DNA of 64,000 nucleotides from Phycisphaeraceae bacterium (GTDB lineage: Bacteria; Planctomycetota; Phycisphaerae; Phycisphaerales; UBA1924), in contig JACKHB010000005.1 in assembly GCA_020639195.1 (NCBI GenBank), positions 124,001 through 188,000 of the forward strand, read 5' to 3'. Under the pieces are notes generated by a model. That model ran no database searches and had not been told where the DNA came from. It saw only the letters and a list, made by a program, of their open reading frames with translations. Made by a program: the position numbers and the translations under genes. Numbering within the stretch: position 1 is the first letter of the stretch; each line of letters opens with the position of its first letter. Shown here one piece after another: positions 24,429 through 33,342 of the stretch.

Positions 24429-25343
24429 TCAGGGTTCGCTCCCATCAGGCCACCAGGCCGGCTCGGAATCGATACAGGCGCGGAAGAGTTCACGCAGGCG
24501 ATTGAGCATCGGGCCGCGCGTGCCCGAGCCGATGCGCCGTCCATCGACTTCGAGTACCGGCACGAGTTCGCCCATCGTGCCGGTGCAGAAGACCTCGTCG
24601 GCCCGGTACACCTCGGTCATCGAGATGTCGCGCTCGACGCAGGTGATCGAGTGCTCACGGCACAGTTCGAAGACAACCGAGCGCGTGATGCCCTCCGGGC
24701 AGGCGACGACGCGGCTCGTCTCGACGCGCTCGTCATTCACCAAGAACACATGCGTGGCGTTGGTCTCGGCGAGAAAGCCCCGGTCGTCGAGCATGATTGC
24801 GTCGTCGGCGCCGGCGTGATTCGCTTCGAGCTTGGCCAGGATCGACTGGATCAGATTGCAGTGGTGGATCTTGGGATCGAGCATGTCCGGTCGGAATCGC
24901 CGAATCGAGCTGGTGATGAGGCGGACGCCCGTCTCTCCGTACACGGGCGCCTTGTGCTCGGCGAGCACGATGAGCGTCGGTCCCGACTGATTCAGTCGAG
25001 GGTCCATGCCGCTGGTGACCTTGACGCCACGTGTCAGCGTGAGGCGTATGTGCACACCCGTGGTCATGTGGTTGGCAGAGAGCGTTCGACGGAGTTCGCG
25101 GGCGATCGACGCCTCAGGCGGGATCTCGACAAACGCCAGGGCCAGAGCGCTCGACCGAAGCCGTTCGAGGTGTTGGCGCAGGCGGAAGACTCTGCCGTCG
25201 TACAGTCGCAGGCCCTCCCACACCGCGTCGCCGCCCTGTACGGCCGAGTCGAATGGGCTGACGCCTGCCTGATCACGATGGATCAGCGTGCCATTGATGT
25301 TCACGAGCAGGTCGCGGTTCCGGGAATCGAATCGTTGCAGCAT
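24429..25343 (-). CDS. Class IV aminotransferase, branched-chain type
   Basis: The 304-residue protein has the fold-type IV PLP pattern: NGTLIHRDQAGVSPFDSAVQGGDAVWEGLRLYDGRVFRL, a candidate PLP-lysine in DPKIHHCNLIQSILAKLEA, and DDRGFLAETNATHVFLV followed by ITRSVVFELC. It is of the IlvE/D-amino-acid-transaminase/ADC-lyase group; exact substrate cannot be fixed. It begins 32 bp after the sulfotransferase-like gene on the same strand. In plants, proteins annotated as branched-chain aminotransferase-like carry the same two domains fused in the same order, which suggests that the products act together. Confidence 0.85.
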   Translation of the reverse strand: MLQRFDSRNRDLLVNINGTLIHRDQAGVSPFDSAVQGGDAVWEGLRLYDGRVFRLRQHLERLRSSALALAFVEIPPEASIARELRRTLSANHMTTGVHIRLTLTRGVKVTSGMDPRLNQSGPTLIVLAEHKAPVYGETGVRLITSSIRRFRPDMLDPKIHHCNLIQSILAKLEANHAGADDAIMLDDRGFLAETNATHVFLVNDERVETSRVVACPEGITRSVVFELCREHSITCVERDISMTEVYRADEVFCTGTMGELVPVLEVDGRRIGSGTRGPMLNRLRELFRACIDSEPAWWPDGSEP

Positions 25344-25375
25344 GTGCCAAGGGTAAGCCCGAGTCGAGCGGCTCC

Positions 25376-26119
25376 CTATGCCGCCGAAGTCGGCGGCAAT
25401 CGGGCGGCGTGGAGCCGCTCGTAGATCCCGCGGCACTCCGCCAGTACGCCCGAGAGGCGCCCCGGGATCTCGGGAGTGCGAGGGCGGTATGGCTCAAACC
25501 CGGTTGACCGCTCCACCGATTCGTACCAGTACCGGGCCCATGGGCCATCTGTCTCGCGGGGCCCGGGCGCCCAGGACAGCATGCATGGATCGAACGCCAC
25601 ACCCAGAGCGGCGCAGAGCGCAGCGAGCACGCCGCGGGGGTCTGTGAGCACATCTCGCGCGTCGATAATCGGGGGAGCCGAACCCGTCTGTTTCTCAATG
25701 GCGTCGAGCAGTTCGAGCTGTTGCGGCAGCCCGAGATCCCGAGCGGTCGGACTTGCGACGACCCGTTGATAGCTCGCGATCATCTCGGCGGGATCTCGGA
25801 TCAGCAGCGCGTTGCGCAGGCCGGACATCCATGCGGTGTCGTCTCCGGGCAGCAGGTGGTGCGCCATGTGTTTCTGGTAGAAGATGAACTTGCCCGGCGG
25901 GAGCGGCGCGAGCAGGTTATCGATGATCGAAGAGAGGTCGGTCTGCCCCGCCGCGACGATTTCTTCGCGGCCGGGGTGGTCCGCGCCGGTTCGTGCCAAG
26001 TAGCGGGCGTAGAGCGGTTCATCGCAGACGATCGTGTCTGGGCGCGAGCCCCACGACCGCATCAACGCGGTGGAGATGTTCCGCGGGCCGGACCACATGG
26101 CGATTCGAACGGTCTGCAT
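25376..26119 (-). CDS. Sulfotransferase-like P-loop protein
   Basis: The 247-residue protein starts RIAMWSGPRNISTALMRSW, a sulfotransferase-type PAPS loop, followed by DEPLYARYLARTG, FIFYQKHMAHHLLP and LLIRDPAEMIASY, the usual 3'-phosphate-binding region. It would transfer sulfate, or a similar group, or act as a kinase-like P-loop enzyme. The gene is the first of a two-gene unit with the aminotransferase. The start at 26119 gives MQTVRIAMWSG; longer frames upstream lack support. Confidence 0.75.
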   Translation of the reverse strand: MQTVRIAMWSGPRNISTALMRSWGSRPDTIVCDEPLYARYLARTGADHPGREEIVAAGQTDLSSIIDNLLAPLPPGKFIFYQKHMAHHLLPGDDTAWMSGLRNALLIRDPAEMIASYQRVVASPTARDLGLPQQLELLDAIEKQTGSAPPIIDARDVLTDPRGVLAALCAALGVAFDPCMLSWAPGPRETDGPWARYWYESVERSTGFEPYRPRTPEIPGRLSGVLAECRGIYERLHAARLPPTSAA

Positions 26120-26272
26120 CGGGTCGAGTCTACGGCCGAGCCTCGTCTGTCCCGCTTTCGGGGGCCCGGGTGGACGGACGCGAGCGCCGAGATTCGACCG
26201 TTCTCCCACGTGGCCCGTGCCCGGATGTCGGAGTGGACTCCGGTACATCGGGCGCGGATACTTGCAGCGCTC

Positions 26273-26345
26273 GCCACCCTAGCTCAGTTGGTAGAGCGGC
26301 GCTTTCGTAAAGCGCAGGTCGTGGGTTCGAGTCCCACGGGTGGCT
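26273..26345 (+). tRNA. tRNA-Thr (CGU)
   Basis: A 73-base tRNA with acceptor GCCACCC/GGGTGGC, anticodon stem GCGCT/AGCGC around TTCGTAA, and T arm GTGGG/CCCAC around TTCGAGT. The discriminator is T; CCA is not encoded. It is three bases from the convergent batE stop. Confidence 0.96.
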
Positions 26346-26347
26346 TT

Positions 26348-27172
26348 CTAGATCCGCTCCAGCGCCTCATCGCGGACCCAGGTTTCTCGGCGGTCGATCA
26401 GCCGCACCCTCGACCAGCCGTTCCGCTCCTCCACGATGCGCACTTCGACGCCGGGAGGCAGGCGTGGGGTCTCGTACGATGGTTCGTACACGCCCGGAGC
26501 AGGGCCTTTGAGCGCCTCGGCGCCCCCGGGCGCCACGATCACGGCATCCCGGCCGCTCGACAGCGTCCAATCTTCGATGACGATCATGCCCAGGGCCGCG
26601 ACGGCGACGAGGGCGATGACGGCTACAACCCTGCGGTCAACGCGGATGCTCAGCGCGATTCTGGCAATCGCAATGAGCCACAGCAAGACATACCCGACGA
26701 TCAGCGCCCAGACCACGATCGGCGCGGGCAAGACTCTCCTCCATGCGAGCGAGGCCGAGCGGAGGAGGTCCCCGCGGGTTGGGCGGAACTCCACGCCAAC
26801 CTGTGATCGGGCGATGTCCAATGAGGTCTGGACCTGAGGGTCGTCCGGCCTCAGGCGCTGCGCACGCCTGAATGCCAGGACCGCTCTGCCGGGATCGCCC
26901 GACAGCATCGCGGCATTGCCCAGGTTCAGCTCGACGCGGTGGTTGTGGATGCCGTGCTGGCGGCGGAGCGAGTCGTACAGCGCGGCGCTCTGGGCAAACG
27001 CGGCCCGTGACAGAGTCTCTTCGGTCGGCCAGAGAGAGACCGCTCGGTCAAACGACTCGTTGGCGCGGGCCAGAAGCACTTCGGCCCCCGCGCTCGGCTC
27101 GGCCGCGGTCGCCGGGGTCGCCGGGGTCGCCGCCAGCAGGGCCATGACGATGGACGCGATGCATCGAATCAT
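26348..27172 (-). CDS. batE: BatE-like TPR and SH3 membrane protein
   Basis: The 274-residue protein has a signal peptide (MIRCIASIVMALLAATPATPATAAEP begins it, shortened here to the first part), a TPR pair around LNLGNAAMLSGDPGRAVLAFRRAQRLRPDD, two membrane helices at about 150-200, and a C-terminal bacterial SH3-like domain with PPGVEVRIVEERNGWSRVRL. It is the last gene of the Bat operon; its ATG overlaps the BatD stop as ATGA. Bat complexes are linked to oxygen tolerance and envelope stress in Bacteroides and Leptospira. The role here is inferred from gene order. Confidence 0.85.
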   Translation of the reverse strand: MIRCIASIVMALLAATPATPATAAEPSAGAEVLLARANESFDRAVSLWPTEETLSRAAFAQSAALYDSLRRQHGIHNHRVELNLGNAAMLSGDPGRAVLAFRRAQRLRPDDPQVQTSLDIARSQVGVEFRPTRGDLLRSASLAWRRVLPAPIVVWALIVGYVLLWLIAIARIALSIRVDRRVVAVIALVAVAALGMIVIEDWTLSSGRDAVIVAPGGAEALKGPAPGVYEPSYETPRLPPGVEVRIVEERNGWSRVRLIDRRETWVRDEALERI

Positions 27173-28974
27173 GCGTGCGTCCTCCGCGTCGCGTTGTCCA
27201 CCTCATGAAGGAGGCTCAAGACCTCCCGGGGAGATCCCGACCAGGCGGGAGCGTCCGGCTCGAACGTGGCGGACTCGACGCGTTCGAGCATGCGCTGCAG
27301 GTCCGCCCCCAGCGCGCCCTCTCCGAGCGATTCGAGTCGGACGCGACAGTCCGCCGGCGTGACAGCGACCGGCGCCAGGTCGAATCGGTTGGCGACATAG
27401 ATGCGGATGGCATCGCGAGCCCTGACCGCGGCGTCACCCCGCGCCCGAAGAGCGCGCCGGGCTCGAGCAAGGGCGGCCCGACGGCGGTGGGGAGCGGAAC
27501 GAACCCGCCGACGAGCCGTTGCGCCCATCCAGGCCAGCGCGAAGAGGCCCGGCGGAGCCATCACGACCACGACGCCCTCGGGAGTGTCGAGGCGGTAAAG
27601 CGGTCGAGCGGACTCGTCGATCAGCGCGCCCGTCGTCGCATGATTGGCCAGCACTCCCGACAGCCGGTCCTCCAGGGGCTTGGCCTCCCGGGCCGAGAGC
27701 GCTTCGGCCGATGGCGCGATGGTGGCATCGGCGATCGTGACCTCTCCAACCGACGCCACGGTGATGGCGATTGGCTCCGTTCGCGCGATCTGGTACGACT
27801 GAGTTTCGGGATCGAAGTAGGGGAGTTCAATGGCCGGGATCTCTGCAACATCGGCCGAGCGCGGTCGGATGAGCGTCGTGTAGGTTCGCGTGGTCGCGTC
27901 GCCTCGCCGCAGTTGCCAGCCGCCGGAATCAAGCCGAAAGGCCGTCTGGAACCCGGGGGACGAAGCGAGATCAGGTGGGATTACCCGGTCGACGGGCTCG
28001 TCCGTGCGAATCGTTAGGCTGAGCGTGATCGGATCCCCGACGCTCAGGTCGCGTTCCGAGGCCTCGACAAACAGCGAACTCCGACCGACCAGCCCATTGA
28101 ACCCCGCCGGCCGGCCCATCTCGGGCAGAGGCTTGACCTCGAGCGTGACCATCTCGGACCGCACCACGCCGCGAGTGGGCCGCAGCCGCCCCGACCCGTC
28201 GGCCCGAAGCGCCTCGTACACGGCCGAGAACGGCCCGAGGTTGAACGTCCCCTTCTGATGCGCCACCAGAATCTGCTCGATGGTCAGGGTGTCGAGTCCC
28301 CCGTGGTCCGGATCGGCGCGACGGATCGCGGCCCGCGCCGACTGTCCGAGGAACGGCACCTCGAACACCCCGGAAGCGTCCTTCAGCCAGGCATTGTCCT
28401 GCGGCGTCGAGATCTTGAGGTCTTCGCTGGGCCGGGGGCCCGCAAACTCCTCGTATCCCCTCACGTCGCCACCGATGATCCACGTCAGCCGCATCCGCAC
28501 GGGCTCGCCGACCCAGGCCACGCGCCGCGGGATTTCCAGCACGAGCTCCTGGTCAACGGGATCCTCGGCCTCCCGAACAGTGAGCGTTGCCGGCTGCGTC
28601 CTGAGCCGTTGGCCCGCCGCGAGCACATCGATCGCGGGGATCTCGAAGGTGCCCTCGATCAGCGGCGTGATTCGGAACGTGAACGACACGCTGTCCGGCC
28701 CGCCATCCACGGGCTGGTTGTTGATGATGATCGTCGGCGCCGGTCGGCGTGAGGTGCCCACGTACGTGATTTCGAGCCCTTCAACGCGCGGAGGGACGGG
28801 CTCTTGCGCTGCCAGCGTGCCCTCCACGACGATCGACAACTCGGCCGGCAGGCCAACGGGAACGCTCGAAGGACTGAGACGAGCCTCCGCGCGCAGACCC
28901 TGCCCGGCTGCAACGGAGCACAGCGATGCCAAAGCCACAAGCAGGATCGTCCAGGGACGCGAGATGAGTCTCAT
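27169..28974 (-). CDS. batD: BatD-like oxygen-tolerance protein
   Basis: The 601-residue protein has a signal peptide (ILLVALASLCSVAAGQ), repeated beta-sandwich domains with VPVGLPAELSIVVEG, VSFTFRITPLIEGTFEIPAI and DLSVGDPITLSLTIRTDEPVD, and a membrane helix near residue 470 (VVVMAPPGLFALAWMG) followed by an Arg-rich cytoplasmic tail. This is the BatD layout. It starts four bases after the BatC stop and overlaps batE. The ATG at 28974 gives the signal peptide; longer upstream frames do not. Confidence 0.85.
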   Translation of the reverse strand: MRLISRPWTILLVALASLCSVAAGQGLRAEARLSPSSVPVGLPAELSIVVEGTLAAQEPVPPRVEGLEITYVGTSRRPAPTIIINNQPVDGGPDSVSFTFRITPLIEGTFEIPAIDVLAAGQRLRTQPATLTVREAEDPVDQELVLEIPRRVAWVGEPVRMRLTWIIGGDVRGYEEFAGPRPSEDLKISTPQDNAWLKDASGVFEVPFLGQSARAAIRRADPDHGGLDTLTIEQILVAHQKGTFNLGPFSAVYEALRADGSGRLRPTRGVVRSEMVTLEVKPLPEMGRPAGFNGLVGRSSLFVEASERDLSVGDPITLSLTIRTDEPVDRVIPPDLASSPGFQTAFRLDSGGWQLRRGDATTRTYTTLIRPRSADVAEIPAIELPYFDPETQSYQIARTEPIAITVASVGEVTIADATIAPSAEALSAREAKPLEDRLSGVLANHATTGALIDESARPLYRLDTPEGVVVVMAPPGLFALAWMGATARRRVRSAPHRRRAALARARRALRARGDAAVRARDAIRIYVANRFDLAPVAVTPADCRVRLESLGEGALGADLQRMLERVESATFEPDAPAWSGSPREVLSLLHEVDNATRRTHA

Positions 28975-28978
28975 TGGA

Positions 28979-30232
28979 TCACCAGTCCCGAGCGACGGGG
29001 TCTCTCCCGCGCCGAATGCTTCGTTGATAGGCCATGCGCTCCTGCCGCTCCTTTCGCTCCTTCTCGAGCAGCGCATCGGCCAGCGGATCACCGGCTGGCT
29101 GATCGCCCTGCTGTCGGTCCTGTTGGTTCTGTTGATCCTGATCGCCTCGCTGCTGCTGCTCTCCCGAGCCCTCCTGCCCCGGCTGGGGCTGGCCGCGTTG
29201 GAGCATGCGCTGCGCCATCTCCAGCAGTTCCGCGGCCCGACCCTGATGCTCTGAGGCCTCGCTGGGCCGATTCTGCTCGAGCCGATCCTCGGCCTGCAAC
29301 TGCTCCTCGCGCGCTGCGTCCAGGGCGGACTTGACGGCCGATGCGAAGTCCTCATCGCCGGCAACGAGCCCGTTGTCCATCGCCTGGCGCATGGTCTCGC
29401 TCGCATCCTGCGTCTCCTCGCTGATGGAGCGCTGATCGTTCAGACCCCCGGGCGGCATCTCCGAGGGCTCTTGGTCCGTCGTCTCAGACGCCGGCCGTTC
29501 CGCTGGGGGGAGCGACTCGCTCTCGGGAGCATCCGAGTCGCCGGGGTCCGCGGGAGCTGGCTCAACCTCCGGGTTATTCTGTGCCGGTGGTTGGGTCCCC
29601 TCCGGTGGCGGTCCTCCGGGCTCCGGCCCCCGATCTTCCTGCTCGGTTGGCGTGTCGGCGGCGTCCTCCGGCCGATTCCGGTCGGCCTGGCTTCGCTGGC
29701 GTTGCGCGAGCTCGGGGACCGTTTCCCGGAGTCGAAGCTGATCGCGAACGAGCTGCGCGGCGCGGCGGCACGTCTCAACGTTTCGACGGATCTGCCCGTT
29801 GTCGGGATCGACGAGCAGCGCCGAGCGGTATGCCTCCGCCGCCTGGTCCAGCATCTCGATCGAGCGATGGGGATCCTCTCTAAGCAGCACCTTGGCCGAC
29901 TCGAACGTCGATCGCCCGAGGCTCTGGCGGATGCTCGATCGAACATCGTCGGACAGGGCCAACTCATCCGCCTTGCGGAGCAACTGCTCGGCCATCCCAT
30001 GCTCACCCTGCGCCGCCAGAGCCAGCGCACGGTTGTGCAGCACCAGGGCGTTGGGTCCCGTGCGATCGCCGAGGCGCTCATACGCCTCCTGCGCCTCGGC
30101 CACCCTGCCCTCGCGGAATGCCTCGTTCGCCCGGTCGAGCGCCCGGCGATGATCGTCCTTGAGCGGTCCCGAGCCGGCGCAGGCGATGAGCGCCGCCACC
30201 CCGGCCATTCGCACGATGCGATCAGCGTCCAT
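28979..30232 (-). CDS. batC: BatC-like TPR lipoprotein-type protein
   Basis: The 417-residue protein has a short N-terminal hydrophobic segment ending VAALIACAGS, a possible lipobox (LIAC). TPR units follow (RANEAFREGRVAEAQEAYERLG, LVLHNRALALAAQGEHGMAEQLL, AAEAYRSALLVDPDNGQIRRNVE), then a long Pro/Glu-rich linker (200-290) and a Gln/Arg-rich tail with SGEQQQRGDQDQQNQQDRQQ, typical of BatC. The start at 30232 overlaps the BatB stop by 11 bases. Confidence 0.82.
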   Translation of the reverse strand: MDADRIVRMAGVAALIACAGSGPLKDDHRRALDRANEAFREGRVAEAQEAYERLGDRTGPNALVLHNRALALAAQGEHGMAEQLLRKADELALSDDVRSSIRQSLGRSTFESAKVLLREDPHRSIEMLDQAAEAYRSALLVDPDNGQIRRNVETCRRAAQLVRDQLRLRETVPELAQRQRSQADRNRPEDAADTPTEQEDRGPEPGGPPPEGTQPPAQNNPEVEPAPADPGDSDAPESESLPPAERPASETTDQEPSEMPPGGLNDQRSISEETQDASETMRQAMDNGLVAGDEDFASAVKSALDAAREEQLQAEDRLEQNRPSEASEHQGRAAELLEMAQRMLQRGQPQPGQEGSGEQQQRGDQDQQNQQDRQQGDQPAGDPLADALLEKERKERQERMAYQRSIRRGRDPVARDW

Positions 30233-31241
30233 CACGGATGAGTCCCTCCCAGGCGAAGAGCGCCAGCGCGATGGCAAGGAAGATCTGGAACTTCTCCTCA
30301 TACTCGGTGACCCGCTCGGCGTCGAGCGTCGTGCCCTCCGCCGATGCGATGAGATCCCGGTACATCCGCTCCAGATCCAGATTCTGCGTCCCGACGTGCA
30401 GATACACGCCTCCCGGCGTCGCCCGCGCGATCGGCTCGAGCGCCGACCGATCGAGTCGGCTCCGGACGTCCTGCCCGTCGTCGCGCACGAACCCCCCGGT
30501 CTCGCCGGGGATCCGCGATCCCTGCGCGTCATCGCCGATTCCGATCGCGATGATCCGAATGCCACGCTGGGCGGCCGCCGCGGCGGCCTGCAGCGGCTCC
30601 GACCCCTGATCCTCTCCGTCGGTGATCAGGATGATGTCGCGATACCGGCCCTCGAACTCGTCGAACGCCTCGGACATCGCGCGCCGTATCGCATCGCCGA
30701 TGTACGTCCCTCCGCGCGACACGCTGTCGGGCGCGAGTTCCTCGAGCGCCATCTCAAAGAACGTGTAGTCCAGCGTCAGGGGGCACTTCGTCACGGCCAT
30801 GCCGGCGAACGCCACCAGGCCAACCCGATCCCCGTCGAGGGTGCCGATCACGTCCTTGATCCAGAGCTTGGTCCGCTCGAGGCGATTTGGCGCCAGATCC
30901 TGCGCAAGCATGCTCCTCGAAACGTCGACGACGAACACCACGTCCCGCCCGGACCTCGCGATCGTCCGCTCGCGCGCATTCCACTGCGGCCGGGCGAGAG
31001 CGACGGCCACGCTCGCGACCGCGGCGATGACGAGCACGCCCTTGAATACGCGTCGCCACGTCCCGCCCCGCGGCGCGGATTCCCTGAGCCTGGGCCGCAC
31101 GGCCCACCGGGCCAGCGCGCGCGTCCGGGCCAGCACCGCCCATACCAGCAGCAGCACCGCCGGCGCGACGGCCCACAGCCAAACGAGCCGCTCGGGCGAC
31201 GCGAAACGGGCGTCCTCCGGGATGGGCAGCCAGTCGATCAT
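30222..31241 (-). CDS. batB: BatB-like von Willebrand A domain membrane protein
   Basis: The 339-residue protein has an N-terminal membrane helix, a second after WRRVFKGVLVIAAVASVAVAL, then a VWA domain with the MIDAS motif DVSRSM (in VVFVVDVSRSMLAQD), GGTYIGDAI and ITDGEDQGSEP, and a C-terminal helix. It is expected to bind a divalent metal and a partner on the periplasmic side. ATGA overlaps link it to batA. Together with MoxR and DUF58 it forms the usual chaperone-like module. Confidence 0.87.
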   Translation of the reverse strand: MIDWLPIPEDARFASPERLVWLWAVAPAVLLLVWAVLARTRALARWAVRPRLRESAPRGGTWRRVFKGVLVIAAVASVAVALARPQWNARERTIARSGRDVVFVVDVSRSMLAQDLAPNRLERTKLWIKDVIGTLDGDRVGLVAFAGMAVTKCPLTLDYTFFEMALEELAPDSVSRGGTYIGDAIRRAMSEAFDEFEGRYRDIILITDGEDQGSEPLQAAAAAAQRGIRIIAIGIGDDAQGSRIPGETGGFVRDDGQDVRSRLDRSALEPIARATPGGVYLHVGTQNLDLERMYRDLIASAEGTTLDAERVTEYEEKFQIFLAIALALFAWEGLIRDGR

Positions 31242-32356
31242 GGTCCTCGCCTCAGCAATCCCCATCGCAGCAGCACGCCGAGCACCAGATAGACCATGCC
31301 AAGCCGCGCATAGACGTGGTACTTCTCCTCGACGTTCGTGTACTCGACGGTCTCAAAGGTCGTCTGCTCCAGCTCCGACAGCTGCGAATAGATCTTCCTG
31401 AGCGTCTCGGCATCGCGGGCGTTCCAGTACACCCCTCCGGTGCCCTCGGCGATGCGAGAGAGCGTCGCCTCGTCCACCCAGTCGCGAATCGGCACGCGGC
31501 TGCCCCGGGTCGGCCCCGGGATGTACACGATGCCGCCCGTGCCGCCGATCCCGATCGTGTAGATCTTGATGCCCCAGTCCTTGGCCAGCTCGGCGGCCTG
31601 GTCCGGGAGCAACTCGCCGCGATTGTGCTCGCCGTCGGTCAACAGGATGATGACCTTGCTCTTGATCGTGAATTCCGGCGGGGCATCGCTCTGCCGATTG
31701 AGCCGGATGATGTCGTCCTCGGCGGACTTGAGCCTCGCCGCGGCCAGTGCCAGCCCGTCGCCGATCGCCGTGCCGCCCTCGGGCATGGTCGGCGGCGCCG
31801 GCTGCATCCGCTCGCACAGCGCGACCAGCGTCTCGTGCGATCGAACCAGCGGGCAGATCGTGTCGGCGTAGCCGGCAAAGGCGGTCAGGCCGATCATGTC
31901 ACCGGCGCGTCCGCGCAGCGAACCCCCGTCTCCCTCGACGAACTGCGTGAAGACGCGCTTCACGACCTCGAATCGGGTCAGCCGCTCTCCCCCGTACATC
32001 ATCGGCGCCGTCATCGACGCCGAGCGATCGATCACCATCTCGATCGCGACGCCCTCGGTGCTCATCCGCCGCTCGCCCCTCACAAGTTGCGGGCGCGCCG
32101 CCGCGATCACCAGGCACATGTACGCGACCAGGCACGTGACCCCCGGGACCCACGCGCACCACGTTCGCCACGATCGCGGGAATGCGCGTCGAGACGCAAC
32201 GGCCGTGCGCAGGGCGCCACGCCGGGCGCGTCGCACCCACAGCGCCGCCAACGCCGGAATCGCCAGCAGCGCCCACAACCACTGGGGCGACGCGACGCGA
32301 TCGGCGTCGCCAAACAGCGAGATGAACCAGTCGAACAGGTCGAGGAAGCGAGCCAT
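31238..32356 (-). CDS. batA: BatA-like von Willebrand A domain membrane protein
   Basis: The 372-residue protein has helices at the N-terminus (WLWALLAIPALAALWVRRARRG; VTCLVAYMCLVIAAARP), a VWA domain with MIDAS DRSASM (VIDRSASMTAPMM), GGTAIGDGLALA and LLTDGEHNRGEL, and a C-terminal helix. Ser replaces Gly-rich variants, but DxSxS is kept. The ATG at 32356 shares its A with the upstream TGA (TGATG). Adjacent to BatB, it is the second VWA subunit of the complex. Confidence 0.87.
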   Translation of the reverse strand: MARFLDLFDWFISLFGDADRVASPQWLWALLAIPALAALWVRRARRGALRTAVASRRAFPRSWRTWCAWVPGVTCLVAYMCLVIAAARPQLVRGERRMSTEGVAIEMVIDRSASMTAPMMYGGERLTRFEVVKRVFTQFVEGDGGSLRGRAGDMIGLTAFAGYADTICPLVRSHETLVALCERMQPAPPTMPEGGTAIGDGLALAAARLKSAEDDIIRLNRQSDAPPEFTIKSKVIILLTDGEHNRGELLPDQAAELAKDWGIKIYTIGIGGTGGIVYIPGPTRGSRVPIRDWVDEATLSRIAEGTGGVYWNARDAETLRKIYSQLSELEQTTFETVEYTNVEEKYHVYARLGMVYLVLGVLLRWGLLRRGP

Positions 32357-33342
32357 CACGCCGCACCTTCCGACATGCGGATCGCGTTTCCGGCGACGTG
32401 GAGCGCCTCGGCCACGCGAGAGGCCTCTCTCGCAAGCGTTCTCGCCCGATCGAGTTCAACCGGCGATCGCGCGTAGAGCGCCTCATCGAGCGCGTCGACC
32501 AACTCCCGGAACCGCGAGAGGTCATCGGCCTGCCATCCCGGCCACCCCTTGGAAGCGCCGATCAGGTCCCGCGAGGACATCGAGGCGGCGTGCCGCTCTA
32601 CCGTCGCCGCGATCGCCGAACCCAGGATCTCCTGCACTTCCACGAGCAGCCCGGTCGCATCGAAGTCCTGGCTCTCGGCCAAGCGATCCAGCCGCCGCCT
32701 CAACGCGGGGATCGGAGATTCCGGCGTCTCTGCCCGGCGCTTCATCACCACCAGCGCGCCAACCAACGCCAGAGCCAGCCCACCGACAGATCCCGCGACG
32801 ATCCACGGCAGCACCGGCGACGGCGGCGGCTCCGGCGCGTCGAGCACATCTCCCGGCTGGCCGAGATCGAAGCCCTCTGAGTCGAGCACGGACTCCACCC
32901 GGACCACCATCCGCCCGGAGTCGACGGTTCCCTCTCGCTCGCCCTCGAGCGAGCGATAGGCGAACGACAGCCTGGGAATCTCGTACGAGCCGTCCAGATA
33001 GGGCTCGAGCACAAGGCGTCGATCCACCCACAGGTCGCCGTCTTCCGTCAGGACGGGGCCACTCCGCGCGATCGACTCCACACGGAAATCACCCAGCTTC
33101 TCACCGATCCGCGGCTCGATCAGCACGTTTCCGGGGCGGAGAAACGTCTCGATGCGAAGATGCGCCGACGCCACCGTATCGATCACCGACTCATCCACCG
33201 ATGCCCTCACCCGCAGAGGCCCATCGCTGGATTCGACCTCCTGAGCCGGATGCGCGGCGCTCGGCTCGCTCGAACGGCCGCACCCTCCCAACACAAGCAG
33301 GAGGACCAGCACGGTCATGAGCCCGCCCGACCCGCGTCTCAT
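32356..33342 (-). CDS. Bat-operon lipoprotein with membrane helix (DUF4381-like region)
   Basis: The 328-residue protein has a lipoprotein signal (LVLLLVLGGCGRS), an extracytoplasmic beta domain (to about 175) with SVDESVIDTVASAHLRIE, a membrane helix PVLPWIVAGSVGGLALALVGALVVMKRRA, and a cytoplasmic helical region. This is the position and layout of the small DUF4381-type protein between DUF58 and BatA in other Bat operons. Its stop overlaps batA; its ATG overlaps the DUF58 stop (ATGA). A scaffolding role is inference. Confidence 0.7.
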   Translation of the reverse strand: MRRGSGGLMTVLVLLLVLGGCGRSSEPSAAHPAQEVESSDGPLRVRASVDESVIDTVASAHLRIETFLRPGNVLIEPRIGEKLGDFRVESIARSGPVLTEDGDLWVDRRLVLEPYLDGSYEIPRLSFAYRSLEGEREGTVDSGRMVVRVESVLDSEGFDLGQPGDVLDAPEPPPSPVLPWIVAGSVGGLALALVGALVVMKRRAETPESPIPALRRRLDRLAESQDFDATGLLVEVQEILGSAIAATVERHAASMSSRDLIGASKGWPGWQADDLSRFRELVDALDEALYARSPVELDRARTLAREASRVAEALHVAGNAIRMSEGAA

